Positions 26,937 to 35,559 of a DNA stretch of 64,000 bases are shown one piece after another (the stretch's first letter is position 1; each line of letters starts with the position of its first letter). Below the pieces are notes generated by a model. The model was given only the letters and a program-made list of their open reading frames with translations. It did no database searches and had not been told where the DNA came from. The stretch is from Undibacterium umbellatum. GTDB taxonomy: Bacteria; Pseudomonadota; Gammaproteobacteria; Burkholderiales; Burkholderiaceae_D. Location of the stretch: the NCBI RefSeq assembly GCF_014284125.1, contig NZ_JACOFX010000001.1, forward strand, positions 682,001 to 746,000, given 5' to 3'. The position numbers and the translations under genes were made by a program.

Positions 26937-27713
26937 TCAGGTATTGCGCCCCGCCATCACACCACCGTCCACATCCCAGACTGCCCCTGTTACCCAGGAA
27001 GCTTTATCTGACAGCAGGAAGGTAATCGCTTCTGCCACATTCTGGGGCGTACCTATGCGACCTATAGGATGGAAACCATTAAAACCCTGCAATGCTGCAG
27101 GGATATCCGCCTTGGGGATGAAGCTCTCATATACCGGGGTTTCCACTACAGCTGGCGATACTGCATTCACACGAATATGATGGGCGGCAAGTTCCATTGC
27201 CAGATGCTGAGTCAAGGAATGCATGCCTGCTTTTGCCATCGAATACGCAGATGAAGGTGTCGCCGCTATCGCCTGCTTTGCCCACATCGAACCAATATTG
27301 ACGATAGACCCAGGACGCCCGTTGGCTATCATGTTGGCAGCAATCTTTTGGGTGATAAAGAATAAGGCCTTGTTCAAAGCCTGATATTGATCGTAGTCAC
27401 TTTCGCTATGCTCAAGAAATGCCTTGGGTACAAATATGCCTGCCGCATTCAGCAAGAGATTGATGTCCTTGTGCGCTTCATCAATTTTTTTCAAAAGTTG
27501 CTGCACTTCGTCTGTCCTGGATAAATTCGCAGTCAATACAGTTACTTCGCCCAACACTGACAATTGCTTCTGCGCCGCTTCGGCCTTGTCCTTACGATTG
27601 CCAACTATCACTACTCTCCCACCTTGGGACAAGATCATACGTGCAGTTTCCAAACCCATGCCGCTGGTGCCGCCTATTACCAGCAGTTTCTTACCTTCAA
27701 AATTAGTGCTCAT
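26937..27713 (-). CDS. SDR family oxidoreductase
   Basis: A 258-residue classical short-chain dehydrogenase/reductase. The nucleotide-binding motif is GGTSGMG near residue 14; the NAAG-like segment is LLNAAGIF; the catalytic Ser lies in NIGSMW and the Tyr-Lys pair in SAYSMAKAG; the C-terminus ends [12 protein letters not shown]. The absence of an acidic residue after the second strand, with NRKDK there, suggests NADP(H). Substrate unknown. The ATG at 27713 follows AAAGGG at 6 bp; an ATG five codons up overlaps that site. The gene lies downstream of a TetR repressor gene, with an operator in the gap. Confidence 0.9.
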   Translation of the reverse strand: MSTNFEGKKLLVIGGTSGMGLETARMILSQGGRVVIVGNRKDKAEAAQKQLSVLGEVTVLTANLSRTDEVQQLLKKIDEAHKDINLLLNAAGIFVPKAFLEHSESDYDQYQALNKALFFITQKIAANMIANGRPGSIVNIGSMWAKQAIAATPSSAYSMAKAGMHSLTQHLAMELAAHHIRVNAVSPAVVETPVYESFIPKADIPAALQGFNGFHPIGRIGTPQNVAEAITFLLSDKASWVTGAVWDVDGGVMAGRNT

Positions 27714-27731
27714 TGTGTACCCTTTCATTTA

Positions 27732-27751
27732 TCTACCTACTAATTGGTAGA
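27732..27751. promoter_or_regulatory. TetR-family operator upstream of the SDR gene
   Basis: TCTACC-TACTAATT-GGTAGA is an inverted repeat just before the SDR ribosome-binding site. Its 17-bp core matches the site at 28408-28424 at 15 of 17 positions, and the two sites flank the tetR gene, so both are probably bound by that repressor. Confidence 0.75.
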
Positions 27752-27776
27752 TTGCATTTGCAAAAAAATGCCAGCT

Positions 27777-28361
27777 TCAAGCTGACACAGTGGAAAGAAA
27801 AGTTCGTGCGATATCTGCAGGGCCTTGCACCGTACGCATACCGCGTCCCAACACCATAGCCCCCTCCAGCGCACTCAAATAGGCTTGTGCCAGTGACTCT
27901 GCGTCACAATTCTTTTTGATCAACCCTGCATTCTGGGCGTCACCCATAATCTGGGTCAGCCAGTCCAGATTGACCTTGAAGAAGCTTGCAACTTCATCAG
28001 CAGCAGAGTCAGGGAGTGAGCCAGACTCTGCCCCCAGCATGCCGCAAACACAAAGACGCCGGTCACGATTAAAGGTTTGCTCAAACACGGCCGCATAAGC
28101 AGCCAGCCTGTCCATAGGACTGGCGTGCCGCCCTTCCATGTTCAGCAATTCACCGCGAAAACTATGCGTGTAGCGCTGCACCAGCACTGCCACAAGGTCC
28201 TCTTTCTTGGGGAAATGATGATGAATACTAGGTTTTTTGATGCCGACCAACTTGGCCACATCGTCATAGGAAAAACCGTTGTAACCTTGCTGCTGTATCA
28301 AGCCCTGGGCAGCATCAAGGATACGCTCAGCCATTGGCGACATTTCTAAAAAATGCTTCAT
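27777..28361 (-). CDS. TetR/AcrR family transcriptional regulator
   Basis: A 194-residue repressor with the usual N-terminal helix-turn-helix (about residues 12-58: AERILDAAQGLIQQQGYNGFSYDDVAKLVGIKKPSIHHHFPKKEDL in pieces) and a ligand-binding C-terminal part with two cysteines in RRLCVCGMLGAES. Two near-identical operator sites flank it, one before its own start and one before the SDR gene 63 bp downstream. It therefore probably represses itself and the SDR until an electrophile or other inducer binds. The paired cysteines (CVC) might sense such compounds, which is speculation. Confidence 0.9.
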   Translation of the reverse strand: MKHFLEMSPMAERILDAAQGLIQQQGYNGFSYDDVAKLVGIKKPSIHHHFPKKEDLVAVLVQRYTHSFRGELLNMEGRHASPMDRLAAYAAVFEQTFNRDRRLCVCGMLGAESGSLPDSAADEVASFFKVNLDWLTQIMGDAQNAGLIKKNCDAESLAQAYLSALEGAMVLGRGMRTVQGPADIARTFLSTVSA

Positions 28362-28405
28362 GTGTTACCTGCTTGGAATAAGACGCTCATTGCAGCCTCA
28401 GTTAA

Positions 28406-28426
28406 TTTACCTTCTAGTTGGTAGGC
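28406..28426. promoter_or_regulatory. TetR-family operator upstream of tetR
   Basis: TACCTTCTAGTTGGTAG (28408-28424) is an inverted repeat with half-site TACC/GGTAG, 47 bp upstream of the tetR start. It is a near copy of the site at 27734-27750, supporting autoregulation. Confidence 0.75.
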
Positions 28427-28514
28427 ATCATAAGTACAGTTAATTGTTGTGTCAAGCAGCTTTTTGACGTGTTCATGCATAATAGCTGTCACGCCAACCG
28501 GCAAGCATTATTAA

Positions 28515-28859
28515 TCAAATCAAAAAGCCCTTGGCCTCAGTCTTGGCATTGTGCAAACCAGCAAGCGGCAAATGTTTATCAGTAGCGATCTCACCATCCA
28601 GCATAAGCGAGGTATAACGCAAACAGCAAACCCGCAGGAAGGATGAGAAATTGTCGATATGCCCACGATAGGCAATCAACTCATCATAGAGTTTGGTGAT
28701 GAGTTGATTGGTATTCATGCCGTCACGTACAGCGATTTCTTCCAGTACCGACCAGAATATCTTTTCCAGCCTGATGGAGGTCACCACGCCATGCAGGCGC
28801 AGTGAGCGCGATCTGGATTCATACAAACCCGGATCGGCTTTCACAAAAATCTCGCACAT
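28515..28859 (-). CDS. ribbon-helix-helix domain protein
   Basis: A 114-residue protein whose middle (about residues 20-75, RSLRLHGVVTSIRLEKIFWSVLEEIA then NTNQLITKLYDEL) fits the RHH_4 type of ribbon-helix-helix domain: a short beta strand followed by two helices. Such domains dimerise and usually bind DNA, but many members of this subgroup are uncharacterised. GGGAGGAG lies right before the ATG, so translation should be efficient. It stands alone between tetR and the DJ-1-like gene, on the same strand. Confidence 0.78.
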   Translation of the reverse strand: MCEIFVKADPGLYESRSRSLRLHGVVTSIRLEKIFWSVLEEIAVRDGMNTNQLITKLYDELIAYRGHIDNFSSFLRVCCLRYTSLMLDGEIATDKHLPLAGLHNAKTEAKGFLI

Positions 28860-28931
28860 TACTCCTCCCGCATATCGTCAAGAAATTGATTTACTGACGA
28901 TTATACGACACTTGCCTAATCTGCAACTTGA

Positions 28932-29513
28932 CTACAACTTTATTTCTGTGCCCAACAATTGCAAGAACTGCCCTATCCAGGCTGGGTGCGCCGGCCATGC
29001 GGGTGCAGTCACAAAATTCTTGTCAGTCACCGCCTCGGTCACAGCAATATTTGCATAATGTCCACCTGCTGCCTCCACTTCTGGCTGGCAAGCCGGGTAA
29101 GCTGAACACTTGATGCCTTCCAGTACCTTGGCGGCCGCCAAGATCTGCGCGCCATGGCATACAGCAGCGATAGGTTTATTGGCTTGCGCAAAATGCTGGA
29201 CGATAGCAATGACTTGCGGATTCAAGCGCAAATATTCAGGCGCACGCCCACCAGGTATCAGCAAGGCATCATAATCTTGCGCCTTGATACTGGCAAAATC
29301 ATGTGTGATGCCAAAGCGATGACCTGGTTTCTCTGTATATGTCTGCTGGCCCTCAAAGTCATGGATGGCCGTCGCAACATAGTCGCCAGGTTTTTTGTCC
29401 GGGCACACTGCGTGTACTGCATGCCCAACTGCCAGCAGACTTTGGAAAGGCACCATGGCCTCATAATCCTCTACAAAATCACCAACCAGCATAAGAATTT
29501 TTTTGGCTGCCAT
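28932..29513 (-). CDS. DJ-1/PfpI family protein
   Basis: A 193-residue member of the DJ-1/PfpI superfamily. The nucleophile elbow [10 protein letters not shown] holds the reactive Cys (followed by His), and an acidic residue near the N-terminus (GDFVEDYEA) completes the usual site. [14 protein letters not shown] is also typical. Family members act as glyoxalases, protein deglycases or chaperones; which applies here is not determined. The ATG at 29513 has AGGAG 6 bp upstream; the frame is open 15 codons further up. Confidence 0.88.
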   Translation of the reverse strand: MAAKKILMLVGDFVEDYEAMVPFQSLLAVGHAVHAVCPDKKPGDYVATAIHDFEGQQTYTEKPGHRFGITHDFASIKAQDYDALLIPGGRAPEYLRLNPQVIAIVQHFAQANKPIAAVCHGAQILAAAKVLEGIKCSAYPACQPEVEAAGGHYANIAVTEAVTDKNFVTAPAWPAHPAWIGQFLQLLGTEIKL

Positions 29514-29623
29514 GATGTCTCCTGAATATTGGTTTGAAGGAGACCCATTGTTAAACAAATTTTATGATCGCAGGTAATGACGGGTTACTACATTCGCCAG
29601 AAATTGCCGTGCAGAAATTAACT

Positions 29624-29655
29624 ATATTTTGCGCATTCTTATTAATATTTTGCGC
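29624..29655. repeat. tandem direct repeat ATATTTTGCGC
   Basis: ATATTTTGCGC occurs at 29624-29634 and 29645-29655, with starts 21 bp apart, about two helical turns. It lies between the divergent DJ-1-like and diguanylate cyclase genes, so it could be a paired protein-binding site. No regulator is assigned. Confidence 0.4.
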
Positions 29656-29752
29656 CTCATTAATCAAACAGTAACAAGAACTCGTATAAAATCAAACCAT
29701 GCTCTGGAATCAGATAACACGGAGTAAGAATCGTTTATAGGCTGGAGACAAC

Positions 29753-31066
29753 ATGGCAGAAGCAGGGCCGCTTTACAAAAATCGGGTTTTGCTGCTCACG
29801 CAGACTTTCTTCATCATCGATAACAAAGAAGAGTTATTGATCGGTGCGCATAAGTACGACTTCGACATCCTGTTTTTTGACCAGATGAGCGGTTTTGTAA
29901 AGGCAGTTCAGTCTTCTGACGGGCACGACCTGTTCGTGATTGACCTGGATGTTTTGTACAACATGCAAGACGATATGCAACATACCCGCCGTCAGACCAT
30001 GTTCCTCAGTGATTTGTTGCAGCGCCTGCCAGATGATCAAAGCTATATTTATCTGCAAACTGTGCGTCAGGGCGAGCGCTTTTTGTTACAGCAAAAATTG
30101 GTAGACAGTAACTGCATGGCCTATGCAGAAAAGCCCATCACCAACGAAGTGCTGGTCGACAAACTGTTCAATATCTTCGCCCGAAAAAAACGGGGTGAAA
30201 CGAATACTATCGTTCACTGCGGCGAACTTTCCTCCCTGGACACAGCATTGCTTGCGGAAAACCACATTGAATTGCTGCACAATCCAGACGCGCGATCCTT
30301 GCACGTGCGCGTCAAGGAAGCCCAGCCAGATATCGTCCTCATTGATGAAGCACAGTATCTACAGACTGAAGCACTCGTGCGTGTACTGAAAAAGAATATT
30401 GAATTTGACCCCAGCCGCGAAATCATCTTGCTGCAAAGCCGCCCTGACTCAAACATGGCCAGGCGTGCGCTCGATAGCGGTTTTGATGAAATACTGACAC
30501 CCAGCGATGCCGACGTGCTGACACGTCAATTACTGAACCGCATCAATAAAATCCGCACCAGTAAAGACTTGATCAGCCGCGACCGCGCTACTGGCCTGCT
30601 CAACAAAGTAGGCTTACAAAAGAAAGCCCAGGAATGGATACGCCGCGCCAGTCGTGAAAACAAATCCCTGGCCTATGGCATCATCGATATCGATAAATTC
30701 AAGACCATCAACGACACCTGGGGCCATTATTTTGGCGACATCGTCATCAAGCGTTTGTCTTTAGTCTTGTCCTCACAACTGGGCGAGCAGGATTTGCTGA
30801 GCCGCTTTGGCGGCGAAGAATTTGTCGTGGTTTTCTGGGATTGCACACCTGAACAAGGCAGGCAAAAACTCGACGCCATGCGCGAAGCCTTCGGCAAGAT
30901 CGTCTTTGAAGTCAAACCTGGCGAAAATAAAAACTTCAGCTTCAGCGGCGGCGTCGCCGACTTCCCGACCTGGAATACCGAGAATGCCATGTTCTTGCAG
31001 GCAGATGCGATGTTATATCAGGCCAAGCAAAGTGGGCGGAATCAGATTTGTGTTAGTGGAAAATAA
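29753..31066 (+). CDS. diguanylate cyclase with two receiver-like domains
   Basis: A 437-residue cytoplasmic protein with the domain order of PleD. Residues about 8-145 and 150-275 resemble response-regulator folds (DLFVIDLDV then YAEKPI; DIVLIDEAQ then GFDEILTPSD), and residues about 280-437 form a GGDEF domain with the active motif RFGGEEF near 363-369 and IDIDKFKTINDTWGH. Cyclic di-GMP synthesis from two GTP is therefore likely. The usual acidic pair of receiver domains is missing in the first domain, so phosphorylation control is uncertain. No RxxD inhibitory site is seen five residues before GGEEF (GEQD there). GGAG precedes the ATG. Confidence 0.92.
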   Translation: MAEAGPLYKNRVLLLTQTFFIIDNKEELLIGAHKYDFDILFFDQMSGFVKAVQSSDGHDLFVIDLDVLYNMQDDMQHTRRQTMFLSDLLQRLPDDQSYIYLQTVRQGERFLLQQKLVDSNCMAYAEKPITNEVLVDKLFNIFARKKRGETNTIVHCGELSSLDTALLAENHIELLHNPDARSLHVRVKEAQPDIVLIDEAQYLQTEALVRVLKKNIEFDPSREIILLQSRPDSNMARRALDSGFDEILTPSDADVLTRQLLNRINKIRTSKDLISRDRATGLLNKVGLQKKAQEWIRRASRENKSLAYGIIDIDKFKTINDTWGHYFGDIVIKRLSLVLSSQLGEQDLLSRFGGEEFVVVFWDCTPEQGRQKLDAMREAFGKIVFEVKPGENKNFSFSGGVADFPTWNTENAMFLQADAMLYQAKQSGRNQICVSGK

Positions 31067-31083
31067 TCTGGTTTAATAATTTT

Positions 31084-31190
31084 ATTGTAGGCTGGGCTTC
31101 GGCGTATCAGCCCAACACTGGGGCCCGATAAACGTATAGCTTATTTAAACGCTGAGTGTTGATCTGATAAACCATAGCCCAACCTACAAT
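31084..31190. repeat. 107-bp imperfect palindrome, GTAGG(C/T)TGGGC type interspersed repeat
   Basis: The left arm (31084-31120) starts ATTGTAGGCTGGGCTTCGGC and the right arm (31152-31190), reversed, starts ATTGTAGGTTGGGCTATGG; the arms agree at most positions over 37 bp. The ends resemble the GTAGGTTGGG repeats scattered through many proteobacterial genomes. It lies between the convergent diguanylate cyclase and uvrB transcripts, where such elements often sit. It may fold as a long hairpin in RNA. Confidence 0.7.
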
Positions 31191-31205
31191 ATAAAGCCCA
31201 TGCAT

Positions 31206-31535
31206 TCACCTTTCACAAAAAACAGATAATGAGAGTAATTTTCCCGTCCCTGGCCACTCCTTTCCGCGTGGAAGTACTCTTTTAAAAACAAGTGCGTTCA
31301 CAGGTTCATACAGCAAAACATATTGTCTAGCGAGACGCAATCGTCTCCTGCGCAACTGATGCATTGATACCGGTTTTTCCCATCCCCACTGGGGAAAGGG
31401 TTTCTTCATTGCGTTTCTGTACTCAAGTATCAACACTCTGGTCAATTGGCGCCTTAATTCAATCTTGTCCATGCGCACGACTGGCTTTCTCCAAGGACTT
31501 ACAGGCCGAAATTCACGCTGCTTCAGCATAGGCAA
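31206..31535 (-). CDS. doubtful hypothetical protein downstream of uvrB
   Basis: An open frame of 109 codons beginning with TTG at 31535 (first ATG at 31529) right after the uvrB stop. The product would be very basic (RRRRLRLARQ) with no recognisable domain, and no ribosome-binding site is visible. The underlying DNA contains small palindromes (GAGACGCAATCGTCTC at about 31339; CCCCACTGGGG at about 31384) and adjoins the 31084-31190 repeat, so it may be repeat-derived noncoding sequence instead. Confidence 0.22.
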   Translation of the reverse strand: MPMLKQREFRPVSPWRKPVVRMDKIELRRQLTRVLILEYRNAMKKPFPQWGWEKPVSMHQLRRRRLRLARQYVLLYEPVNALVFKRVLPRGKEWPGTGKLLSLSVFCER

Positions 31536-31541
31536 GCAGCG

Positions 31542-33632
31542 TCAAAGCACAGAATCATGCCCACCCGCTCCAAACAACTGTTCTTTGACATGCGCTAACT
31601 GATCTCTGACCTGCGCGGCTTTTTCAAACTCCAGATTTTTCGCATGATCCAGCATGAGTTTTTCCAGACGCTTGATTTCACGGCTGATCTGCTTCTCGCT
31701 CATGACTTCATAGCGCGCCTGCTCTTGCGCTACAGCCAACTCCTCCCTTGCCTCTTGCGGATTGTAGACCCCGTCGATGATGTCCTTGATCTGCTTGCGT
31801 ATGCCTACCGGGGTAATATTATTGGCCAGATTGAAGGCTAGCTGCTTGTTGCGACGGCGCTCGGTTTCACCCATTGCGCGACGCATGGAATCAGTCACTT
31901 TATCTGCATATAAAATCGCTTTACCATGCAGGTTACGCGCCGCACGGCCTATGGTTTGTATCAGGCTGCGCTCAGAACGCAAGAAACCTTCTTTGTCTGC
32001 ATCAAGGATCGCCACCAGTGACACTTCAGGGATATCCAGACCTTCGCGCAGCAAGTTGATACCAACCAGCACATCAAAGGTACCGAGGCGCAGATCGCGG
32101 ATAATTTCTACCCGCTCTACCGTATCAATGTCGCTATGCAGGTAACGTACCTTGATGCCATTTTCACCGAGGAATTCTGTTAACTGTTCTGACATACGCT
32201 TGGTCAGTGTGGTGACCAGTACGCGCTCGTGTTTTTTCACACGCTCGATAATCTGGTTCATCAGATCATCGACCTGAGTCAGGGCCGGGCGCACTTCAAT
32301 TTCCGGGTCAACCAGACCGGTAGGTCTGACCAACTGCTCGACAGTCTGGTCAGAATGCTGATCTTCGTAATCACCTGGCGTGGCCGAGACAAATACGGTC
32401 TGGCGCAACTTGCTTTCAAATTCAGCAAACTTCAGCGGGCGATTATCCAGTGCCGATGGCAGGCGGAAGCCATAATCCACCAGATTTGTCTTGCGCGCCC
32501 TGTCGCCGTTATACATGCCATTCAACTGACCTGTCAGCACATGGGATTCATCAAGGAACATCAAGGCATCTGCTGGCAGGTAATCGACCAGGGTCGGTGG
32601 CGGTTCACCGGCCTTGGCACCACTCAGGTGGCGCGAATAATTTTCAATGCCCTTGGTGAAACCAATCTCGGCCATCATTTCCAGATCAAAGCGGGTGCGC
32701 TGTTCTATGCGCTGCTCTTCAATGAGTTTGTTTTCACGACGGAAGAAATCCAGGCGCTCGCGCAATTCTTCTTTGATCGTATCGATGGCACGCAAGACCG
32801 TTTCGCGCGGCGTGACATAGTGCGAGCTAGGATAAACCGTGAAGCGCGGTATCTTTTGTTTGATACGCCCGGTCAGGGGATCAAACAATTGCAGGTTTTC
32901 GATTTCATCATCGAACATTTCTACACGCACAGCCATCTCGGCATGTTCTGCCGGAAATATATCAATAGTATCGCCACGCACACGGAAAGTGCCACGTCCG
33001 AAATCAACTTCATTGCGCTTGTACTGCATCTGTATCAAGCGGGCGATGACATCGCGCTGACTGACTTTGTCCTTGGCACGCAGGGTCAAAATCATCTTGT
33101 GGTATTCGCTAGGGTTACCGATACCATAGATGGCTGACACAGTAGCCACAATGATGACATCACGTCTTTCCATCAGCGATTTGGTACAGGACAAACGCAT
33201 CTGTTCTATATGTTCATTGATGGCAGAATCTTTCTCAATGAACAAGTCGCGCTGCGGTACATACGCTTCTGGTTGATAGTAATCGTAATAACTGACAAAA
33301 TACTCCACCGCATTGCGTGGAAAGAATTCCCTGAACTCACTGTACAACTGTGCTGCCAGGGTTTTATTAGGTGCAAAAATGATCGCTGGCCTACCTGTTC
33401 TGGCGATTACATTTGCCATCGTATAGGTCTTACCCGACCCCGTCACTCCCAGCAGTGTCTGAAAAAACAAACCGTCACTGATACCCTCAACCAATTGTGC
33501 AATGGCCGCTGGCTGATCACCCGCTGGCTGGAACATTTGATACAACTGATAAGGTGAATCAGGGAAACTGATAAATTTTGATTCGTCCAGCTGTTCTGAC
33601 AAAGCTGTTGAATTAACTGGTGCTACGGCCAT
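31542..33632 (-). CDS. uvrB: excinuclease ABC subunit UvrB
   Basis: DNA-damage verification helicase of nucleotide excision repair; works with UvrA and UvrC. The 696-residue protein shows Walker A GVTGSGKT (about residue 60), the beta-hairpin region near [12 protein letters not shown], motif [21 protein letters not shown], and the C-terminal UVR coiled coil ([24 protein letters not shown], in part). The start at 33632 (MAVAPVNS) follows AAAGGT; 14 further codons upstream are open but extend into the divergent promoter region. It is divergent from the aminotransferase gene, 98 bp apart. Confidence 0.97.
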   Translation of the reverse strand: MAVAPVNSTALSEQLDESKFISFPDSPYQLYQMFQPAGDQPAAIAQLVEGISDGLFFQTLLGVTGSGKTYTMANVIARTGRPAIIFAPNKTLAAQLYSEFREFFPRNAVEYFVSYYDYYQPEAYVPQRDLFIEKDSAINEHIEQMRLSCTKSLMERRDVIIVATVSAIYGIGNPSEYHKMILTLRAKDKVSQRDVIARLIQMQYKRNEVDFGRGTFRVRGDTIDIFPAEHAEMAVRVEMFDDEIENLQLFDPLTGRIKQKIPRFTVYPSSHYVTPRETVLRAIDTIKEELRERLDFFRRENKLIEEQRIEQRTRFDLEMMAEIGFTKGIENYSRHLSGAKAGEPPPTLVDYLPADALMFLDESHVLTGQLNGMYNGDRARKTNLVDYGFRLPSALDNRPLKFAEFESKLRQTVFVSATPGDYEDQHSDQTVEQLVRPTGLVDPEIEVRPALTQVDDLMNQIIERVKKHERVLVTTLTKRMSEQLTEFLGENGIKVRYLHSDIDTVERVEIIRDLRLGTFDVLVGINLLREGLDIPEVSLVAILDADKEGFLRSERSLIQTIGRAARNLHGKAILYADKVTDSMRRAMGETERRRNKQLAFNLANNITPVGIRKQIKDIIDGVYNPQEAREELAVAQEQARYEVMSEKQISREIKRLEKLMLDHAKNLEFEKAAQVRDQLAHVKEQLFGAGGHDSVL

Positions 33633-33730
33633 GATGCGATTACCTTTGCTAAAATAGGTGGCTGTACTATGCAATCTGCCTCATTCCAACCTTTATTGTC
33701 GGCAACGACAAATATTTCAATATTATCACG

Positions 33731-34945
33731 ATGACTGCTCACGCTTCTTCCCCCCTGTTTTCTGCCATAGAAATGGCCCCCCGCGACCCCATCCTGGGCA
33801 TCACCGAAGCATTCAATGCTGACCAGAATCCTGCCAAGGTCAATCTGGGTGTAGGCGTATATTATGATGACAATGGCAAGGTGCCATTGCTGGAATGCGT
33901 CAAAAAAGCAGAAGCTATTTTGATGGAAAAATTTGCCCCGCGTACTTACCTGCCCATCGAAGGCCTTGCTGCCTATGATAAAGCAGTACAAGAACTGGTA
34001 TTTGGTGCTGACAGTGACGTAGTCAAGGAAAAGCGTGCAATCACTGCCCAAGCTATTGGTGGCACAGGTGCGCTGAAACTGGGTGCAGACTTCTTGCAGC
34101 GCTTCACCCCAAACTCTGAAGTCTGGATCAGTGACCCAAGCTGGGAAAACCACCGCGCCCTGTTTGAATCGGCCGGTTTTAAAGTCAACTCTTACCCTTA
34201 CTATGATGCAGCGACACGCGGCGTCAATTTCGCTGGCATGCTGGATGCATTAAAAGCCATGCCTGAAGGCTCCATCGTGTTGTTGCACGCCTGCTGCCAT
34301 AATCCTACTGGTGCTGACCTGAGCGATGATCAATGGACAGAAGTGATTGCCGTGGTTGCTCAGCGTAACCTGATCCCTTTCCTCGACATGGCTTATCAGG
34401 GCTTTGGCGATGGTATTGAAGCAGATGGCAAAGTAGTACGTCGCTTTGCTGAAGCTGGCGGTGCCCTGTTTGTCTCCAACTCTTTCTCCAAATCCTTCTC
34501 CCTGTATGGCGAACGTGTCGGTGCACTGAGCATTGCCGCATCCAGCGCAGAAGAAGCAGCGCGCATCATGTCGCAACTGAAACGCGTGATCCGCACCAAC
34601 TACTCCAATCCACCTACTCATGGCGGCCAGGTGGTGGCAACCGTACTGGCAACGCCAGAACTGCGCCAGTTGTGGGAAGAGGAGCTGGCAGGCATGCGCG
34701 TACGCATACGTGAAATGCGCACGGCCTTCGTCAGCATGCTCAAAGAAAAAGCCCCGGGCCATGACTTTGATTTCGTGATCCAGCAACGCGGCATGTTCTC
34801 GTATTCTGGCCTGACGAAAGAACAAGTTGGTAAGCTGCGCGATAACAATTCCATCTACGCTGTTGATACTGGCCGGATTTGCGTTGCTGCTCTCAACAAC
34901 AAGAATATTAACAACGTTATTGAGGCAATTACCCAGGTTTTGTAA
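33731..34945 (+). CDS. tyrB: aromatic amino acid/aspartate aminotransferase
   Basis: PLP-dependent class I aminotransferase of 404 residues, the AspC/TyrB subgroup. It shows VNLGVGVYYDDNGKVP near residue 37, the YLPIEG segment, CCHNPTGAD (substrate and cofactor site), the PLP-binding lysine in SFSKSFSLYGERVGA (about residue 257) and the RGMFSYSGL segment near the C-terminus that carries the substrate arginine region. It exchanges amino groups between aromatic amino acids or aspartate and 2-oxoglutarate. TyrB versus AspC cannot be settled by eye. The tRNA-Asn cluster starts 60 bp downstream with its own promoter. Confidence 0.88.
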   Translation: MTAHASSPLFSAIEMAPRDPILGITEAFNADQNPAKVNLGVGVYYDDNGKVPLLECVKKAEAILMEKFAPRTYLPIEGLAAYDKAVQELVFGADSDVVKEKRAITAQAIGGTGALKLGADFLQRFTPNSEVWISDPSWENHRALFESAGFKVNSYPYYDAATRGVNFAGMLDALKAMPEGSIVLLHACCHNPTGADLSDDQWTEVIAVVAQRNLIPFLDMAYQGFGDGIEADGKVVRRFAEAGGALFVSNSFSKSFSLYGERVGALSIAASSAEEAARIMSQLKRVIRTNYSNPPTHGGQVVATVLATPELRQLWEEELAGMRVRIREMRTAFVSMLKEKAPGHDFDFVIQQRGMFSYSGLTKEQVGKLRDNNSIYAVDTGRICVAALNNKNINNVIEAITQVL

Positions 34946-34963
34946 TTGGATAAGGCCTGCGTA

Positions 34964-34992
34964 TTGACAAACAGGGGTCGAGAGAATATAAT
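34964..34992 (+). promoter_or_regulatory. consensus sigma-70 promoter of the first tRNA-Asn
   Basis: TTGACA (34964-34969) and TATAAT (34987-34992) are both perfect consensus hexamers with an ideal 17-bp spacer, 12 bp before the tRNA 5' end. Confidence 0.93.
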
Positions 34993-35004
34993 TTTTGTCT
35001 CTGT

Positions 35005-35080
35005 TCCCTGATAGCTCAGTTGGTAGAGCGACGGACTGTTAATCCGCAGGTCCCTGGTTCGAGTCCAGGTCGGGGAGCCA
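35005..35080 (+). tRNA. tRNA-Asn (GTT), copy 1
   Basis: A 76-nt cloverleaf: acceptor arms TCCCTGA and TCGGGGA, D-loop AGCTCAGTTGGTAGAGC, anticodon loop CTGTTAA with GTT, T-arm GGTTCGAGTCC, discriminator G and an encoded CCA. Three copies are identical. This copy has a perfect consensus promoter. Confidence 0.98.
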
Positions 35081-35180
35081 CAGAATTCGAAGTAAGTAGT
35101 GAACTTATCAAAAAATCACTGCGAACAAAGTATTTAAGTTGTAGATAAAAAAGTTTAACGAAGATCATCATATCTTCTAT

Positions 35181-35256
35181 TCCCTGATAGCTCAGTTGGT
35201 AGAGCGACGGACTGTTAATCCGCAGGTCCCTGGTTCGAGTCCAGGTCGGGGAGCCA
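35181..35256 (+). tRNA. tRNA-Asn (GTT), copy 2
   Basis: Identical in sequence to copy 1, with encoded CCA. Only a weak promoter-like pair (TTATCA at 35105) lies upstream, so it may partly depend on read-through from copy 1. An own terminator follows. Confidence 0.98.
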
Positions 35257-35270
35257 AAATTAGAGAGAGC

Positions 35271-35305
35271 AGAGTTACCTGCTAAAGCTGGTAACTCTTT
35301 TTTTT
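35271..35305 (+). terminator. terminator after tRNA-Asn copy 2
   Basis: AGAGTTACC and GGTAACTCT form a 9-bp stem with a 10-nt loop, followed by a run of T. Confidence 0.85.
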
Positions 35306-35374
35306 CCGCCAAATTTAATTGGCAATGTCGTGAATAGCGTAGTTTGCAGTACAGAATTGAAGTGAGTAGTGAAC

Positions 35375-35403
35375 TTGACAAAAATCACTGCCAAAAAGAT
35401 AGT
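35375..35403 (+). promoter_or_regulatory. probable promoter of tRNA-Asn copy 3
   Basis: TTGACA (35375-35380), 17-bp spacer, GATAGT (35398-35403). The -35 is perfect and the -10 matches 4 of 6. The equivalent place in copy 2 has TTATCA, so this copy seems to have the better promoter of the two. Confidence 0.55.
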
Positions 35404-35438
35404 TTTAAAAGTTTAATGAAGATCATCATATCTTCTAT

Positions 35439-35514
35439 TCCCTGATAGCTCAGTTGGTAGAGCGACGGACTGTTAATCCGCAGGTCCCTGGTTCGAGTCC
35501 AGGTCGGGGAGCCA
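35439..35514 (+). tRNA. tRNA-Asn (GTT), copy 3
   Basis: Identical to copies 1 and 2, 76 nt with encoded CCA and anticodon GTT. It is the last gene of the cluster and is followed by a strong hairpin terminator. Confidence 0.98.
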
Positions 35515-35521
35515 AATTTAG

Positions 35522-35559
35522 AAAAGAGTTACTTGCCAAGGCCAGTAACTCTTTTTTTT
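35522..35559 (+). terminator. terminator after tRNA-Asn copy 3
   Basis: AAAAGAGTTACT and AGTAACTCTTTT form a 12-bp stem with a 10-nt loop and a run of eight T. Confidence 0.9.

Larger units (their letters stand above)
35080..35559 (+). repeat. duplicated tRNA-Asn segment (two tandem units)
   Basis: The segments 35080-35305 and 35351-35559 are near copies. Both run from ACAGAATT and AGTAGTGAACTT through GAAGATCATCATATCTTCTAT, a complete tRNA-Asn and an AGAGTTAC hairpin with a T-run. The small differences are mostly in the spacer. This indicates a duplication of a tRNA with its flanks. Confidence 0.85.

Noticed and set aside
32229..33137. 302-codon plus-strand open frame
   Set aside because: Antisense to uvrB; the composition is that of a shadow frame.
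35016..35381. 121-codon minus-strand open frame
   Set aside because: It runs antisense through two tRNA genes and their spacers, so it is not a protein gene.
35005..35514. CRISPR-like repeat array
   Set aside because: The three repeats are tRNA-Asn genes with full cloverleaf and CCA ends; spacers are duplicated flanks, not unique spacers.
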